From positions 87,961-151,960 of the forward strand of contig VXOR01000078.1 in assembly GCA_009840005.1 (NCBI GenBank): a DNA stretch of 64,000 nucleotides. Reading direction: 5' to 3'. The translations under genes were made by a program, and so were the position numbers. The stretch is from Gemmatimonadota bacterium. Lineage in GTDB: Bacteria; Latescibacterota; UBA2968; UBA8231. Below the pieces are notes generated by a model. It worked only from the letters and a program-made list of their open reading frames with translations. It had not been told where the DNA came from and did no database searches. The first letter of the stretch is position 1, and each line of letters opens with the position of its first letter. Of the stretch, positions 17,036 through 26,126 are shown piece after piece.

Positions 17036-17066
17036 AGTAGGGGGCGGTTTGAAACCGCCCCCTACT
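17036..17066. terminator. Bidirectional hairpin between convergent genes
   Basis: Stem agtagggggcggttt (17036-17050) pairs perfectly with aaaccgccccctact (17052-17066). It overlaps the stop codon of the leftward gene ending at 17062. It lacks a long T run, so its strength as a terminator is inferred from the stem. Confidence 0.65.
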
Positions 17067-20000
17067 TCAGCAGCAGCATCTTCTTGACTTTGAGAAACTC
17101 TCCACCCGCTTGCAAGCGGTACAAATACATTCCCGACGACAAGCTGTGCCCACTGTCGTTGGTCGCATCCCACTCCACTGCGTAGCGACCCGCACTCTGA
17201 TATTCGGCAATTAGTGTCCGCACCGGCTGGCCTACTACGTTATACACGGTCAACTCTACGTCCGCCGCCTGCGGCAGTGCATACCTGATCGTCGTCGTCG
17301 GATTGAACGGGTTGGGGAAATTGTCCGCCAAGGCAAACGCTTCCGGCCGCGTTTGAACTGCTGTCTTCGCCGCCTCTGACGCTCCCGGGTCGCTCAGCGT
17401 GATTTCTACCTCGCCCCCCTCCAGCCCGTCAATCGTCCCGATCAGCCTGATGATCTCGTCGCCTTCTTCCAAGTTGTCGGCGACTGGATCGACGTAAAAA
17501 TTCATCGTCCCTGTTATCGAGCCGGCCGGAATCTCAATCATAGGAGTAAATAGCGCAGCGTAGTCCAAATCGCGCGTCGCTGTGGATTCATCATCAATGG
17601 CTAAACGCACGGTCGCGTCCTCTTCCAATGCCTTGCCGTCCAACGTGGCGGTGATCGTAACAGTGGTCAAAGCATCACTCTCGCTCAACGTGCTCGGATC
17701 CGCCGACAACGCGATGGACGTACTCGGCGTTTCGTCGTCTCTGAGCTTGATGTCCGTCAAGAGGGTCTCGTTTGTCGATATGAGCGTAGCCTGCACGCCC
17801 AAAGCCTTCAGGCCCTCTTCATCATCGTCGTTGATGGGAGTAAGGGTCAGCGTCGTCGTCCTCTCGCTAGCGCCAACCGGAATGACGATAATCGCATTTA
17901 GTCTCGCCGTATAGTCCACATCGCGCGTCGCCGCCGTCCCCTCGCTTGGATCCACAATAGCAAACCGCACGATCTCGACAGACGTGGCAGCAGCCCCCAA
18001 GGTAAACGTCAGTGAGACTTCCGTCGTAGCAGCGTCCTCGCGGATCACCGCTGGCTCCGCCGTTAATCCAGCGGGCGCAACCCTAGGTGCCGGATTGACC
18101 GTGATGGTGAAGGTCCGCGTGGCCGTGGTGCTGTTATCGTCCGTTGCGGTGTAGGCGACTTCAGTCGCACCGTCGGTCGCGGCCGTAGGCGTGCCCGAAA
18201 GCGTCCGCGTGGCCGCGTCAAACGCCAAACCCGCCGGCAAGGCCGAGACGCTATACGTCAGCGCTCCGGCACCGCCCGAAGCCTCCGGCAGCACCCAATC
18301 GGCAATCGCCGTACCAACCACGTACGTCTGGGCGTTGATCGAAGCATCTGCTGCGAAGACCGGCACTGTTCCTTCCTCCGTAATCGCAATGGTGAAGGTC
18401 CGCGTGGCTGTGTCGTCGTCATCGTCCGTTGCGGTGTAGGTGACTTCAGTCGCCCCGTCGGTCGCTGCCGTAGGCGTGCCCGAAAGCGTCCGCGTGGCCG
18501 CGTCAAACGCCAAACCCGCCGGCAAAGTCGAAACGCTATACGTCAGTGCGCCGTCGCCACCCGAAGCCTCCGGCAGCACCCAATCGGCAATCGCCGTGCC
18601 AGCCACGTACGTCTGGGCGTCGATGGCAACGTCCGCAAATGAAGGCACGCCGCCTGCACCGGTGTCTTTCAGCGTTATGTCCGCGGTGCTGACCGTCAAT
18701 TCGACTGCGACCCCGTCAGCATATTGGGCGGTGATTTGATTGTTGTCGTACGGCACGATCACCCTGATTATCTCGTCGCCCTCCGCGCTCTTGTCGTCAT
18801 CAGGGGTAATGGTGATCGTCGTCGTCCCCGACACTGAGCCGGCCGGAATCGTCAGCGGACGCATTCTTGCTACGTAGTCTATGTCGCGGGTCGCCTCGAC
18901 AACATCCACGACATTGCCGTTATCGTCCGTATCCTTGGGGTCGGAGTCAATGGTCAAGATCATGATCACATTAGCGTCGAATACTTTCCCATCCAACGTT
19001 CCGGTCACCACAACATCGGTCGCACCGTCACCTTCGCTTATCGCGGCCGGATCTACCGTCAGCGCAATGTTCATGCTATTCGCGTCGTCGTCGGCGATCA
19101 CTATCGTTCTAGTCGACAACACGGCACCGACTGTAACCTGTATGTATATCGCCCCTCGCTGAACCACATCGGCGTCGTTGATCGGGGTGATGGTGAACGT
19201 CGTCGTCCCCTCGGTAGCACCAGCCGGAATGATGAATGATGGGCCAAAGATTAGCTTGTAGTGCACATCGCGTGTCGGAGTGTTCGTCACAGTAGCACCA
19301 GACGGCAAAACAGCACCGGCCGGCAAAACAGTGAGTCTCACCGTCTCGTCCTCAACCAACGCCTCCGTCAAGGAGACTTTCAGCTCGATCGCCGTTTCAC
19401 CGGCGTCCTCGCGAATACGCTCCTGACTGAGCGTAATGGCATCGGCCGTGGCAACGATCTCTTTCTTGATTTTTATATCCACAGGATTGAGCGTTAGCCC
19501 ATCATCTTCAATCTGTATTCCTGGAGCGCCCGCGTCCGTATCATTATCAGGGGATCCCACCCGAATCGTGCCAGGCAATCGGCTTTGGGGAGTGATGGTA
19601 ATCGTCGCCGTCCCCGATACCGCATTGCTCGGAATCGTCAGCGTCGGCAGCGTCGCCGTGTAGTCCAAGTCGCGCTCCGCCTCGCGATTGTCCTTCGTCG
19701 CATCAGCATCGTCGATATCGCCGTCGCCATCGGTATCAGTGTTGGGGTCGTCTGTCAAGTCGGGATGATTGCCAATGGTCAAGGCGAAACTCGTCTCCTC
19801 GTCTAAAGCCTTTCCATCCAAGGTTGCCGTCACTGTGATTTCGGTCGCACCATCGAACCGGTTTAGCTCGACAATATCCGCCGACAGGCTGATGCTTCTG
19901 CTCTCCTTGTCGTCGTCAATCAGCGCAATCGTCGCCGATTCAACCTCCTTACCGCTACCAGCATTGCCGCTGATCACAATGAGAAGATCTTCGTCCGCGA

Positions 20001-20340
20001 TATCGTCATTGATGGGGATGAGGGTGAGGGTCCCCGTTACCTTTTTCTCTCCAGTTAGAATCATGAGAGTGGTCAGCCCTATGTAGAAGCGACTATTAAG
20101 CCCCTCCTCGGAGACTCCCAAGAGCACATACGTATCCGCCTCCACCGCTGTATCATTAGTAACTTCGACTGTTATGGCGATTTCAGTCGCACCAGCGTCC
20201 TCGCGTACATTATTGGGATTTACCGACAGCAGATAATCCGCCTGCGCCGCAGCCTGCCCGCTCCATCCCAATGCCAAACCAGCGGCCAGCAGCCAAGGCA
20301 CACACGCCAGACGCTGTAGTAAAAACTTTGTCTGTCTCAT
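17062..20340 (-). CDS. Secreted Calx-beta/putative-Ig protein with FlgD-like C-terminal sorting domain
   Basis: 1092 residues. A signal peptide (1-33) ends QAAAQ. Repeated Calx-beta-like units follow, each opening VREDAGAT/ISEGDGAT and containing RDxDYxAxLxxLxIPAGxxxGTxTxTITP (acidic Ca-binding loops). Two almost identical putative-Ig (He_PIG) domains lie at about 557-746, then another Calx-beta block and the FlgD-like/type-A sorting domain (about 1008-1092: NPFNPTTTIRYALP, YNVVGQPVRTL, SSGMYLYRLQ, ending KKMLLLK). It is presumably exported by a T9SS-like route and attached to the cell surface or released. An adhesin or matrix role is plausible. It is a paralogue of the gene at 20465 and shares its leader (CTTGGGGAGGTAGAGTAATG). 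Confidence 0.85.
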   Translation of the reverse strand: MRQTKFLLQRLACVPWLLAAGLALGWSGQAAAQADYLLSVNPNNVREDAGATEIAITVEVTNDTAVEADTYVLLGVSEEGLNSRFYIGLTTLMILTGEKKVTGTLTLIPINDDIADEDLLIVISGNAGSGKEVESATIALIDDDKESRSISLSADIVELNRFDGATEITVTATLDGKALDEETSFALTIGNHPDLTDDPNTDTDGDGDIDDADATKDNREAERDLDYTATLPTLTIPSNAVSGTATITITPQSRLPGTIRVGSPDNDTDAGAPGIQIEDDGLTLNPVDIKIKKEIVATADAITLSQERIREDAGETAIELKVSLTEALVEDETVRLTVLPAGAVLPSGATVTNTPTRDVHYKLIFGPSFIIPAGATEGTTTFTITPINDADVVQRGAIYIQVTVGAVLSTRTIVIADDDANSMNIALTVDPAAISEGDGATDVVVTGTLDGKVFDANVIMILTIDSDPKDTDDNGNVVDVVEATRDIDYVARMRPLTIPAGSVSGTTTITITPDDDKSAEGDEIIRVIVPYDNNQITAQYADGVAVELTVSTADITLKDTGAGGVPSFADVAIDAQTYVAGTAIADWVLPEASGGDGALTYSVSTLPAGLAFDAATRTLSGTPTAATDGATEVTYTATDDDDDTATRTFTIAITEEGTVPVFAADASINAQTYVVGTAIADWVLPEASGGAGALTYSVSALPAGLAFDAATRTLSGTPTAATDGATEVAYTATDDNSTTATRTFTITVNPAPRVAPAGLTAEPAVIREDAATTEVSLTFTLGAAATSVEIVRFAIVDPSEGTAATRDVDYTARLNAIIVIPVGASERTTTLTLTPINDDDEEGLKALGVQATLISTNETLLTDIKLRDDETPSTSIALSADPSTLSESDALTTVTITATLDGKALEEDATVRLAIDDESTATRDLDYAALFTPMIEIPAGSITGTMNFYVDPVADNLEEGDEIIRLIGTIDGLEGGEVEITLSDPGASEAAKTAVQTRPEAFALADNFPNPFNPTTTIRYALPQAADVELTVYNVVGQPVRTLIAEYQSAGRYAVEWDATNDSGHSLSSGMYLYRLQAGGEFLKVKKMLLLK
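18101..18640 (-). repeat. Two tandem 285-bp He_PIG coding repeats
   Basis: Two copies offset by 285 bp (95 residues), e.g. atggtgaaggtccgcgt at 18104 and 18389. The nucleotide sequences are nearly identical, so the duplication is recent or homogenised. Confidence 0.8.
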
Positions 20341-20403
20341 TACTCTACCTCCCCAAGAGAGCGTCTTCTATGTAAAATAATTGCCTGTCGATTTAAATAA
20401 ATA

Positions 20404-20441
20404 AAAAGGGGGTCTCAAACTACAATTTGAGACCCCCTTTT
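20404..20441. terminator. 16-bp perfect hairpin terminator
   Basis: aaaagggggtctcaaa (20404-20419) pairs with its exact complement at 20426-20441 around a 6-nt loop, with A and T tracts at either side. It terminates the leftward gene at 20465, 24 bp past its stop. Confidence 0.85.
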
Positions 20442-20464
20442 ACTAACGCGCAGTGTAGTGGTTG

Positions 20465-23400
20465 CTACTTGAGCAACAGCATCTTCTTGACCTCGTGGAA
20501 CTCGCCGCCCGCCTGCAAGCGGTAGAAATACATCCCCGAAGACAAACTGTGCCCGCTGTCGTTCGTCGCGTCCCACTCCACGACGTAGCGACCGGCATTC
20601 TGATGCTCGGCAATTAGTGTCCGAACCGGCTGACCAAGTACGTTATACACGGTCAGTTCCACGTCCGCCGCCTGCGGCAACGCATACTGGATCGTCGTCG
20701 CTGGGTTGAACGGGTTCGGAAAGTTGTCTGCCAAGGAGAATGCGGCCGGCAGCGTCTGCAACGCCAGCGACGCCGTTGCGCCGTTGGCGTCCGCAACCGT
20801 GTACGTATATACGGTTGCGCTCGCCGCTCTCGGCGTACCCGCAATCGTCCGCGTAGCCGCGTCAAACGTCAGGCCCGCCGGCAGGGCCGGCGAGAGGCTG
20901 TACGTCAACGGTGCCGTGCCGCCTGTGCCCGCCGGCAGCGTGAGGCCCTCCACGCGCTGACCAACGACGAATTCGCGGATTTCAGTCAAACCGTGCGAAT
21001 CCGGAACGATCTTACCAGCGCCAAACAAGTCGCCGAAGCTCAGCGGCGCGTTGACCGTGATGTTGAAGGTCAAAAAGTCGATGGCCCCGCCCTCGTCCGT
21101 CACTATGTAGGAGACTTCGACCGCACCGTTAGTCGCGGCCGTAGGCGTACCCGAAAGCGTCCGCGTAGCCCCGTCAAACGATAAGCCCGCCGGTAGGCCC
21201 ACGAGCCTGTACGTCAGGGCACCCGTGCCACCCGAAGCAGCCGGAAGCACGAGCGGGGCAATCGCCGTCCCAGCCGTGTACGTCTGGGCGGCGATCATGG
21301 TGTTATCGGCAAAGCCAAAGGACATACTCATCCCGCCGTTGACCGTGATGGAGAAGGTCAACACCGCGGCGGCCCCGCCCTCGTCAGTTACTATGTAGGT
21401 AACTACAACCGCGCCACTAGTCGCTGTCGTAGGCGTACCCGAAAGCATCCGCGTAGCCGCGTCAAACGACAAGCCCGCCGGTAGGCCCACGAGCCTGTAC
21501 GTCCGAGCACCCGTGCCGCCCGAAGCAGCCGGCAGCATGAGCGCGTCTATCGCCGTCCCAGCCGTGTACGTCTGGGCGGGAACCGTGGCACCGGCGGCGA
21601 AGGCAAGAGCAAGAGACCCATCCCCCGACATATCCGGCTCGTCCGGCTCCACTACTGGGTCGCTCAGCACGATCTCTGCTTCATCTCCTACCAGCCCGCT
21701 AATCATCCCGACCAGCTTGATGATCTCGTCGCCTTCCGCTCTAGCGTCGTTAATTGGACGGAGCGTTAACAGCGTCACTCCTATTGTCGAGCCAGCCGGA
21801 ATCTCGATCAGCGGAGTAAATTCCACAGAATAGTCCACATCGCGCACCGCCGTGGATGCGTTGCCAATGATCAAGGCCACGGTCGCATCCGTTGCCAACG
21901 CCTGCCCGTCCAACGTAGCGGTGACCGAAACATCGGTCGTACCGGCGTCCTCGCTTACCGAGTGCGGATTCACCGACAGCGCGATGGACGTACTAGACGT
22001 TTCGTCGTCGGAGATCTCGATGTCCGTCAGTAGCGTCGCACCGGATGAGAACGTAGCTTGCACACCTAGCGCTCTCAGGCCATCCGGTCTGGCGTTGTTC
22101 ATAGGAGTGAGGGTGAGAGTCGTCGTCCCAACAGTCTCACCAGCCGGAATGGCGACGACCGCCCCGAGGGTCGCATCGTAGTCCACATCGCGCACGGCCG
22201 GCTTGCCTTCCGTGCTTCCGCTTGGAGCTACAATCGTGAGTGTTACTCGCTCGTCCGTGTCTTTGGCAGCCATCAATGACACAGTCAACGAGACTTGCGT
22301 CATCCCAGCGTCCTCGCGGATCAACGAAGGAGTCGCCATAATCTCAGCACCGGCAACCGGGGGCGGCACCTCAGCCGCGTTGACCGTGATGGAGAAGGTC
22401 AAAGGAACGCCAGCGTCTCCGTCGCTGTCAACTACCGTGTAGATGGCGGTGACTGGGCCGGCGGTCGCGGCCGTCGGTGTGCCCGAAAGCGTCCGCGTGG
22501 CCGGGTCAAACGACAAACCCGTAGGCATACCCAACGAGAAGACGTTGTACATAAATGGCGTATCGTCGCCCATAGCTTCTGGCAGTACGAGAGGATCAAT
22601 CGCCGTCCCAACAGTGTACACTTGGTCGGCGATCGCAGCGTCGGCGGCGAAGGATGGGCGCGTCAGATCCTGCGGCGCTGGCTGTGGCTGCTCAGCTGTA
22701 GCTTCGGAGTCTTTCAGCGTTATATCCACGTGATTGACCGTCAGCTCTACTTCCCCCCCATCTTCATCCGTGGCTTTGGGTTTCCCCAAACCCGTCAAGC
22801 GGATCGTCTCGTCGCCTTCCTTCGCGTTGGTATCTTGGGTAGGGTTGATGGTGATCGTCGTCGTCCCTACTGTCGAGCCGCCCGGAATCCTCAACGGGCT
22901 AAGGCTGGCTACGTAGTCGAGATCGCGCACTGCCTCAGCAACATCCACCGCACTGCCATCAGCGGCCGTATCCTTGGGATCGGTATCAATGATCAAGGGC
23001 ACGATTACGTCACCGACGAACGCCTTGCCGTGCAAGATGCCCCGCACCGTAACTTGGGTCAGACCCGCACTCTCGCTTATCTCGACCGGACTCGCCTCTA
23101 GCGTGATTGACTCGCTCGTCGAATCATCGTCGGTAATCAGGATTCCTGCTTGTAATTCGTCACCACCAATCTCCGCAACCACGGTGAAAGTCCGGGCCTT
23201 ATTTTCCTCATTGTCGTTGGCGACGGTGACGCTCATGGTCGTCGTCCCTTTAGTTTCGCCCTTCGGAATGGTAAGCGGCTGCACTCTCACATGGTAATGG
23301 TTATCGCGTTCCGCTTCAATCACATCCTGATCCTCAAAATCCCCACTTATCTCGTCCTCAAAACTGAAAAGCACCGTTTCGTCAGTCTCTAAGGCGTTCT

Positions 23401-24772
23401 TTAGGGTAACTTCCAGCTTGACCTCCTTCGACCCAGCGTCCTCGCGTATCGAGAAAGGCGTCGCTGTCAGCCCCGTAATCTCTCTACTGGGATCGCCCGT
23501 TATATCGATTAACGCACCATTAATCGTTATATCACGGTCATCGGTAGTTACAGCGGTACCCCCAGTAATTGTCACTTTACCACCAGAAGCAATCACCCGA
23601 AGAGAGCGAGTGTCCGTTATTTCATCTAGGTTCAAAGGATCAATGTTGATCGTCGCCCTCCCCGCTATCCTATTCCTTCGAATAGTTATCGTGGCCATCC
23701 TCGCCGTGTAATGTTTATCGCGCTCCGCCGCGGTTGGATTACTTTCATAACCCTTATCAATAGTCAAGACAAAACTCACGGTTTCGTCTAGCGGCTTTCC
23801 ATCGAGGGTAGCCGTCACTACGATATCGGTGGCAGGATCCCTTTTGTTTAGCTCGGCAGGAGAAAACGAGAGATTGATAAAGTTGCTAGCCTTGTCGGCG
23901 TCAACCAGCCGAATATCTGTTGCCCCCTCAACTGCGCTGCCGCCGACTTGCGTCACGAGCCTGACGAGAATATCGTCATCCGGGGTTGTGGTACTCTCGA
24001 CAGGGGTGAATCGGATCGTTCCCGTCGCCTCTTTCTTACCATTCGGAATCGTGAGCGTAGGGGGGACCATGCGGAAACGAGTATTGAGCCCCTGCTGATT
24101 TTCGCCGAACCGCAAGGGAACAGACGTATCCGCTGTTACCGCTTCGTCAACTGTGACTTTCACCGTGATATTGGTCGGATCGGCATCCTCGCGCACACTA
24201 GTAGGACTCACCGACAGCGTATAGGTCGGCTCCACCGCGATCTGCTTGGCAAAAAGCTCCGTCTGCTCTCCACTACCCGCATCCACATCGGCGACTTCCA
24301 CTGCCATCCTTACCCAATAGAATCCCGGTCCCGCGGTCTCGAGGTCGGCCAAAAGGGTGTCGGCGTGGACACCAACGGTTTCGCCTGTACGCTCTGTTCC
24401 TTCATCAGTAGCAGTAAGACCCGAAATGGCAGTGTCAGTAATACTAGTAGGAATCTCCCCCGGGTACAAATCCACCTCGTAGCTTGTGGCAGCAGCCCCA
24501 TTTGTCCCGTGGAAATTCTTTGCATAAGACGTACTCCAATACACAAAAACCGAATCATCGGCTGTACCTGCCGCTGCCGGACCCAGCTTATACGATACGC
24601 TCAGATAGGGATCGGTGACATGCGAATGCCCCGTCACCCCACTGTGGCCAGCCTCTCCGCTAGTTTCTGCAGCATCAGCCGCCGCTTCCCCGTTCCACCC
24701 CAGCACCAAACCAACAGCTAGCAACCAAGGCACATAGGCCCAACGGCGCAGCAATAACTTTCTGTGTAGCAT
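20465..24772 (-). CDS. Giant secreted Calx-beta/putative-Ig protein with FlgD-like C-terminal sorting domain
   Basis: 1435 residues. A signal peptide (1-32) ends GEAAA. A unique Fn3-like N-terminal region (about 35-190) includes a His-containing GHSGVTGHSH. Several Calx-beta-type units (VREDADPT, IREDAGS, ISESAGLT, SEDAGTT) follow, then a He_PIG domain, more Calx-beta, three further He_PIG domains (about 1090-1350, two of them with TYRLVGLPAGLSFD) and the FlgD-like sorting domain ending KKMLLLK. The last 85 or so residues are nearly identical to those of the genes at 17062 and 26127. It is expected outside the outer membrane. The ligand is unknown. Confidence 0.85.
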   Translation of the reverse strand: MLHRKLLLRRWAYVPWLLAVGLVLGWNGEAAADAAETSGEAGHSGVTGHSHVTDPYLSVSYKLGPAAAGTADDSVFVYWSTSYAKNFHGTNGAAATSYEVDLYPGEIPTSITDTAISGLTATDEGTERTGETVGVHADTLLADLETAGPGFYWVRMAVEVADVDAGSGEQTELFAKQIAVEPTYTLSVSPTSVREDADPTNITVKVTVDEAVTADTSVPLRFGENQQGLNTRFRMVPPTLTIPNGKKEATGTIRFTPVESTTTPDDDILVRLVTQVGGSAVEGATDIRLVDADKASNFINLSFSPAELNKRDPATDIVVTATLDGKPLDETVSFVLTIDKGYESNPTAAERDKHYTARMATITIRRNRIAGRATINIDPLNLDEITDTRSLRVIASGGKVTITGGTAVTTDDRDITINGALIDITGDPSREITGLTATPFSIREDAGSKEVKLEVTLKNALETDETVLFSFEDEISGDFEDQDVIEAERDNHYHVRVQPLTIPKGETKGTTTMSVTVANDNEENKARTFTVVAEIGGDELQAGILITDDDSTSESITLEASPVEISESAGLTQVTVRGILHGKAFVGDVIVPLIIDTDPKDTAADGSAVDVAEAVRDLDYVASLSPLRIPGGSTVGTTTITINPTQDTNAKEGDETIRLTGLGKPKATDEDGGEVELTVNHVDITLKDSEATAEQPQPAPQDLTRPSFAADAAIADQVYTVGTAIDPLVLPEAMGDDTPFMYNVFSLGMPTGLSFDPATRTLSGTPTAATAGPVTAIYTVVDSDGDAGVPLTFSITVNAAEVPPPVAGAEIMATPSLIREDAGMTQVSLTVSLMAAKDTDERVTLTIVAPSGSTEGKPAVRDVDYDATLGAVVAIPAGETVGTTTLTLTPMNNARPDGLRALGVQATFSSGATLLTDIEISDDETSSTSIALSVNPHSVSEDAGTTDVSVTATLDGQALATDATVALIIGNASTAVRDVDYSVEFTPLIEIPAGSTIGVTLLTLRPINDARAEGDEIIKLVGMISGLVGDEAEIVLSDPVVEPDEPDMSGDGSLALAFAAGATVPAQTYTAGTAIDALMLPAASGGTGARTYRLVGLPAGLSFDAATRMLSGTPTTATSGAVVVTYIVTDEGGAAAVLTFSITVNGGMSMSFGFADNTMIAAQTYTAGTAIAPLVLPAASGGTGALTYRLVGLPAGLSFDGATRTLSGTPTAATNGAVEVSYIVTDEGGAIDFLTFNITVNAPLSFGDLFGAGKIVPDSHGLTEIREFVVGQRVEGLTLPAGTGGTAPLTYSLSPALPAGLTFDAATRTIAGTPRAASATVYTYTVADANGATASLALQTLPAAFSLADNFPNPFNPATTIQYALPQAADVELTVYNVLGQPVRTLIAEHQNAGRYVVEWDATNDSGHSLSSGMYFYRLQAGGEFHEVKKMLLLK

Positions 24773-24846
24773 TACTCTACCTCCCCAAGTTAAGAGTAAT
24801 TCTAGATAGGTTAGTACAAATATAGTAGATAGGGCCTCAAAATAGC

Positions 24847-24881
24847 AAATAGGGCCTCAAATTAAATTTGAGGCCCTATTT
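24847..24881. terminator. 16-bp perfect hairpin, likely terminator
   Basis: aaatagggcctcaaat (24847-24862) pairs perfectly with 24866-24881 with a 3-nt loop. An extra left-arm copy (atagggcctcaaa) lies at 24829-24841. It is positioned to end a leftward transcript from the nuclease gene before the promoter of the 20465 gene. Confidence 0.75.
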
Positions 24882-24986
24882 ACGAACGCACTGTACAGTG
24901 AGTGCAGTGAGTGCTACTCGACGAGGCTCACAATTCCTCACTGACGTTACGCATGGGCATCGAGGTAATAGCGTCGGTTTCGGCTC

Positions 24987-25889
24987 TCACCCGAAAAAAA
25001 CCGTTCTGAATTCCTCAAAACTCGACGCTTGTATGGCCGTGCGATGCAACTGATTGAGCCGTGGCACCTCGTCGATGGCTCGAATGGAGGCGGCCAACGA
25101 TTCGGCGGCGTCAGCACCAAAGCGAAGCTCCACCACCTCGAGGAGTGCTTCAATGGCGTGCTTTCTTTCGCCTTGCTCAATGCCTTGCTCAATGCCCTCC
25201 TCGCGGGCTTGTTGGGTCAGGTATTGGGCAAACGGGGATTCGCGCATGAGGTCCATGAGATACTCCTTGGAAACGATGGCCGTGATCGTCTGAGGATTAT
25301 ACACTAAGCCGCTCAAGAGTGTCAACCCAGTGAGAACATCGGCCTTGACCGGCCGCTCCAGCGGCATGTCCCAAGCCGTGGCCACACATTGCTCCAGCCA
25401 CATGGCTTCGGTCTGTCCGGCCGGCGGCTGCATCAGGGGCGCAAATGGCAGCAAGCCCACCACCTCGCTGTCGAGTACGGCTTGACCGGGCAGTTGGCTT
25501 AACCGGAGCACTTTGTAGCGGATCGCGACGGAATAGTCGGAATGCTCTTGCAGGTAGTAGCCCGGATCGCGTCGGCCGGCGTTGGGTCGCAAGTAGAGGA
25601 CGTGGGCATATACCGGCAGGCCGTAGCGTTCGATCAAGCGGCCGATGTAGCCGGCCATGCGCTGGGGCATGGGGGTACCGGTGCTATCGGTGGTTTGAAA
25701 CTCGTGGTGGACCAACACCTCGTCGTTGCCGACGCATACGCGGAGGAGGCTGTCGGGGCGGCGGACGGAGGGTTGCTCGGTGTCGAGCACTTTGACGTCT
25801 TCGATGTCGTCGCGCTGGAGGGCGAAGCGGGCGAAGTCCGCCGGGTGGGTTTGGATGAGATGTTTGGCGACCGTATCAAATTCAGCCAT
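24987..25889 (-). CDS. Rpn/YhgA-like PD-(D/E)XK nuclease (putative transposase family)
   Basis: 300 residues from ATG25889 (AAGG eight bases upstream). The frame is open to 25931, but MAEFDTVAKHL is the natural start. The nuclease core is visible as RRPDSLLRV (Asp) and VLVHHEFQTT (Glu-x-Gln), with the family's MAGYIGRLIERYGLPVYAHVLYL and C-terminal REEGIEQGIEQGE..AIEALLEVVELRFG. Rpn proteins (PD-(D/E)XK transposase-like family) cut DNA and promote RecA-independent recombination in E. coli. They are generally not bracketed by classical inverted repeats, which makes the context here unusual. Confidence 0.85.
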   Translation of the reverse strand: MAEFDTVAKHLIQTHPADFARFALQRDDIEDVKVLDTEQPSVRRPDSLLRVCVGNDEVLVHHEFQTTDSTGTPMPQRMAGYIGRLIERYGLPVYAHVLYLRPNAGRRDPGYYLQEHSDYSVAIRYKVLRLSQLPGQAVLDSEVVGLLPFAPLMQPPAGQTEAMWLEQCVATAWDMPLERPVKADVLTGLTLLSGLVYNPQTITAIVSKEYLMDLMRESPFAQYLTQQAREEGIEQGIEQGERKHAIEALLEVVELRFGADAAESLAASIRAIDEVPRLNQLHRTAIQASSFEEFRTVFFG

Positions 25890-26055
25890 GATCTCTGCCT
25901 TGGGTTGCGGATGAGTTGGTATCCGCAACAAGGCAAAAATCGTGCCACGGCGGCGGCTCAGAGGGGAGGCGGGGGATGGGAGGTGCTGGAGTGTAGCGGA
26001 AAGGTTACAGGACGTACTATGCCGTCGTCACACGCGTACCATTTTGTACTATAAA

Positions 26056-26093
26056 TATAGGGGCGACCAGCCTGTCAGCCGGTCGCCCCTATA
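26056..26093. terminator. Palindrome downstream of FlgD-domain gene, likely terminator
   Basis: tataggggcgacc (26056-26068) pairs with ggtcgcccctata (26081-26093), a 13-bp perfect stem with a 12-nt loop. It lies 34 bp past the stop codon of the leftward gene at 26127, but inside the right end of the candidate mobile element. Confidence 0.65.
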
Positions 26094-26126
26094 CCTACCG
26101 ATTCAGTGTCCGCTGCGTAACGTCAG

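Larger units (their letters stand above)
24941..26126. mobile_element. Candidate mobile element with 13-bp terminal inverted repeats carrying an Rpn-type nuclease
   Basis: ctgacgttacgca at 24941-24953 is the exact inverse of tgcgtaacgtcag at 26114-26126. Between them lies one complete gene (24987-25889, leftward) and a palindrome (26056-26093). The right end abuts the stop codon of the FlgD-domain gene at 26127. The same ends bound a gene-less 169-bp element at 53008-53176. No clear target-site duplication is seen. Alternative: the repeats are ordinary intergenic palindromes that only happen to flank the gene. Confidence 0.5.

Noticed and set aside
24987..26126. Target-site duplication next to the Rpn element
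   Set aside because: The flanking bases (ctca on the left, ttac on the right) do not match, so no duplication can be claimed.
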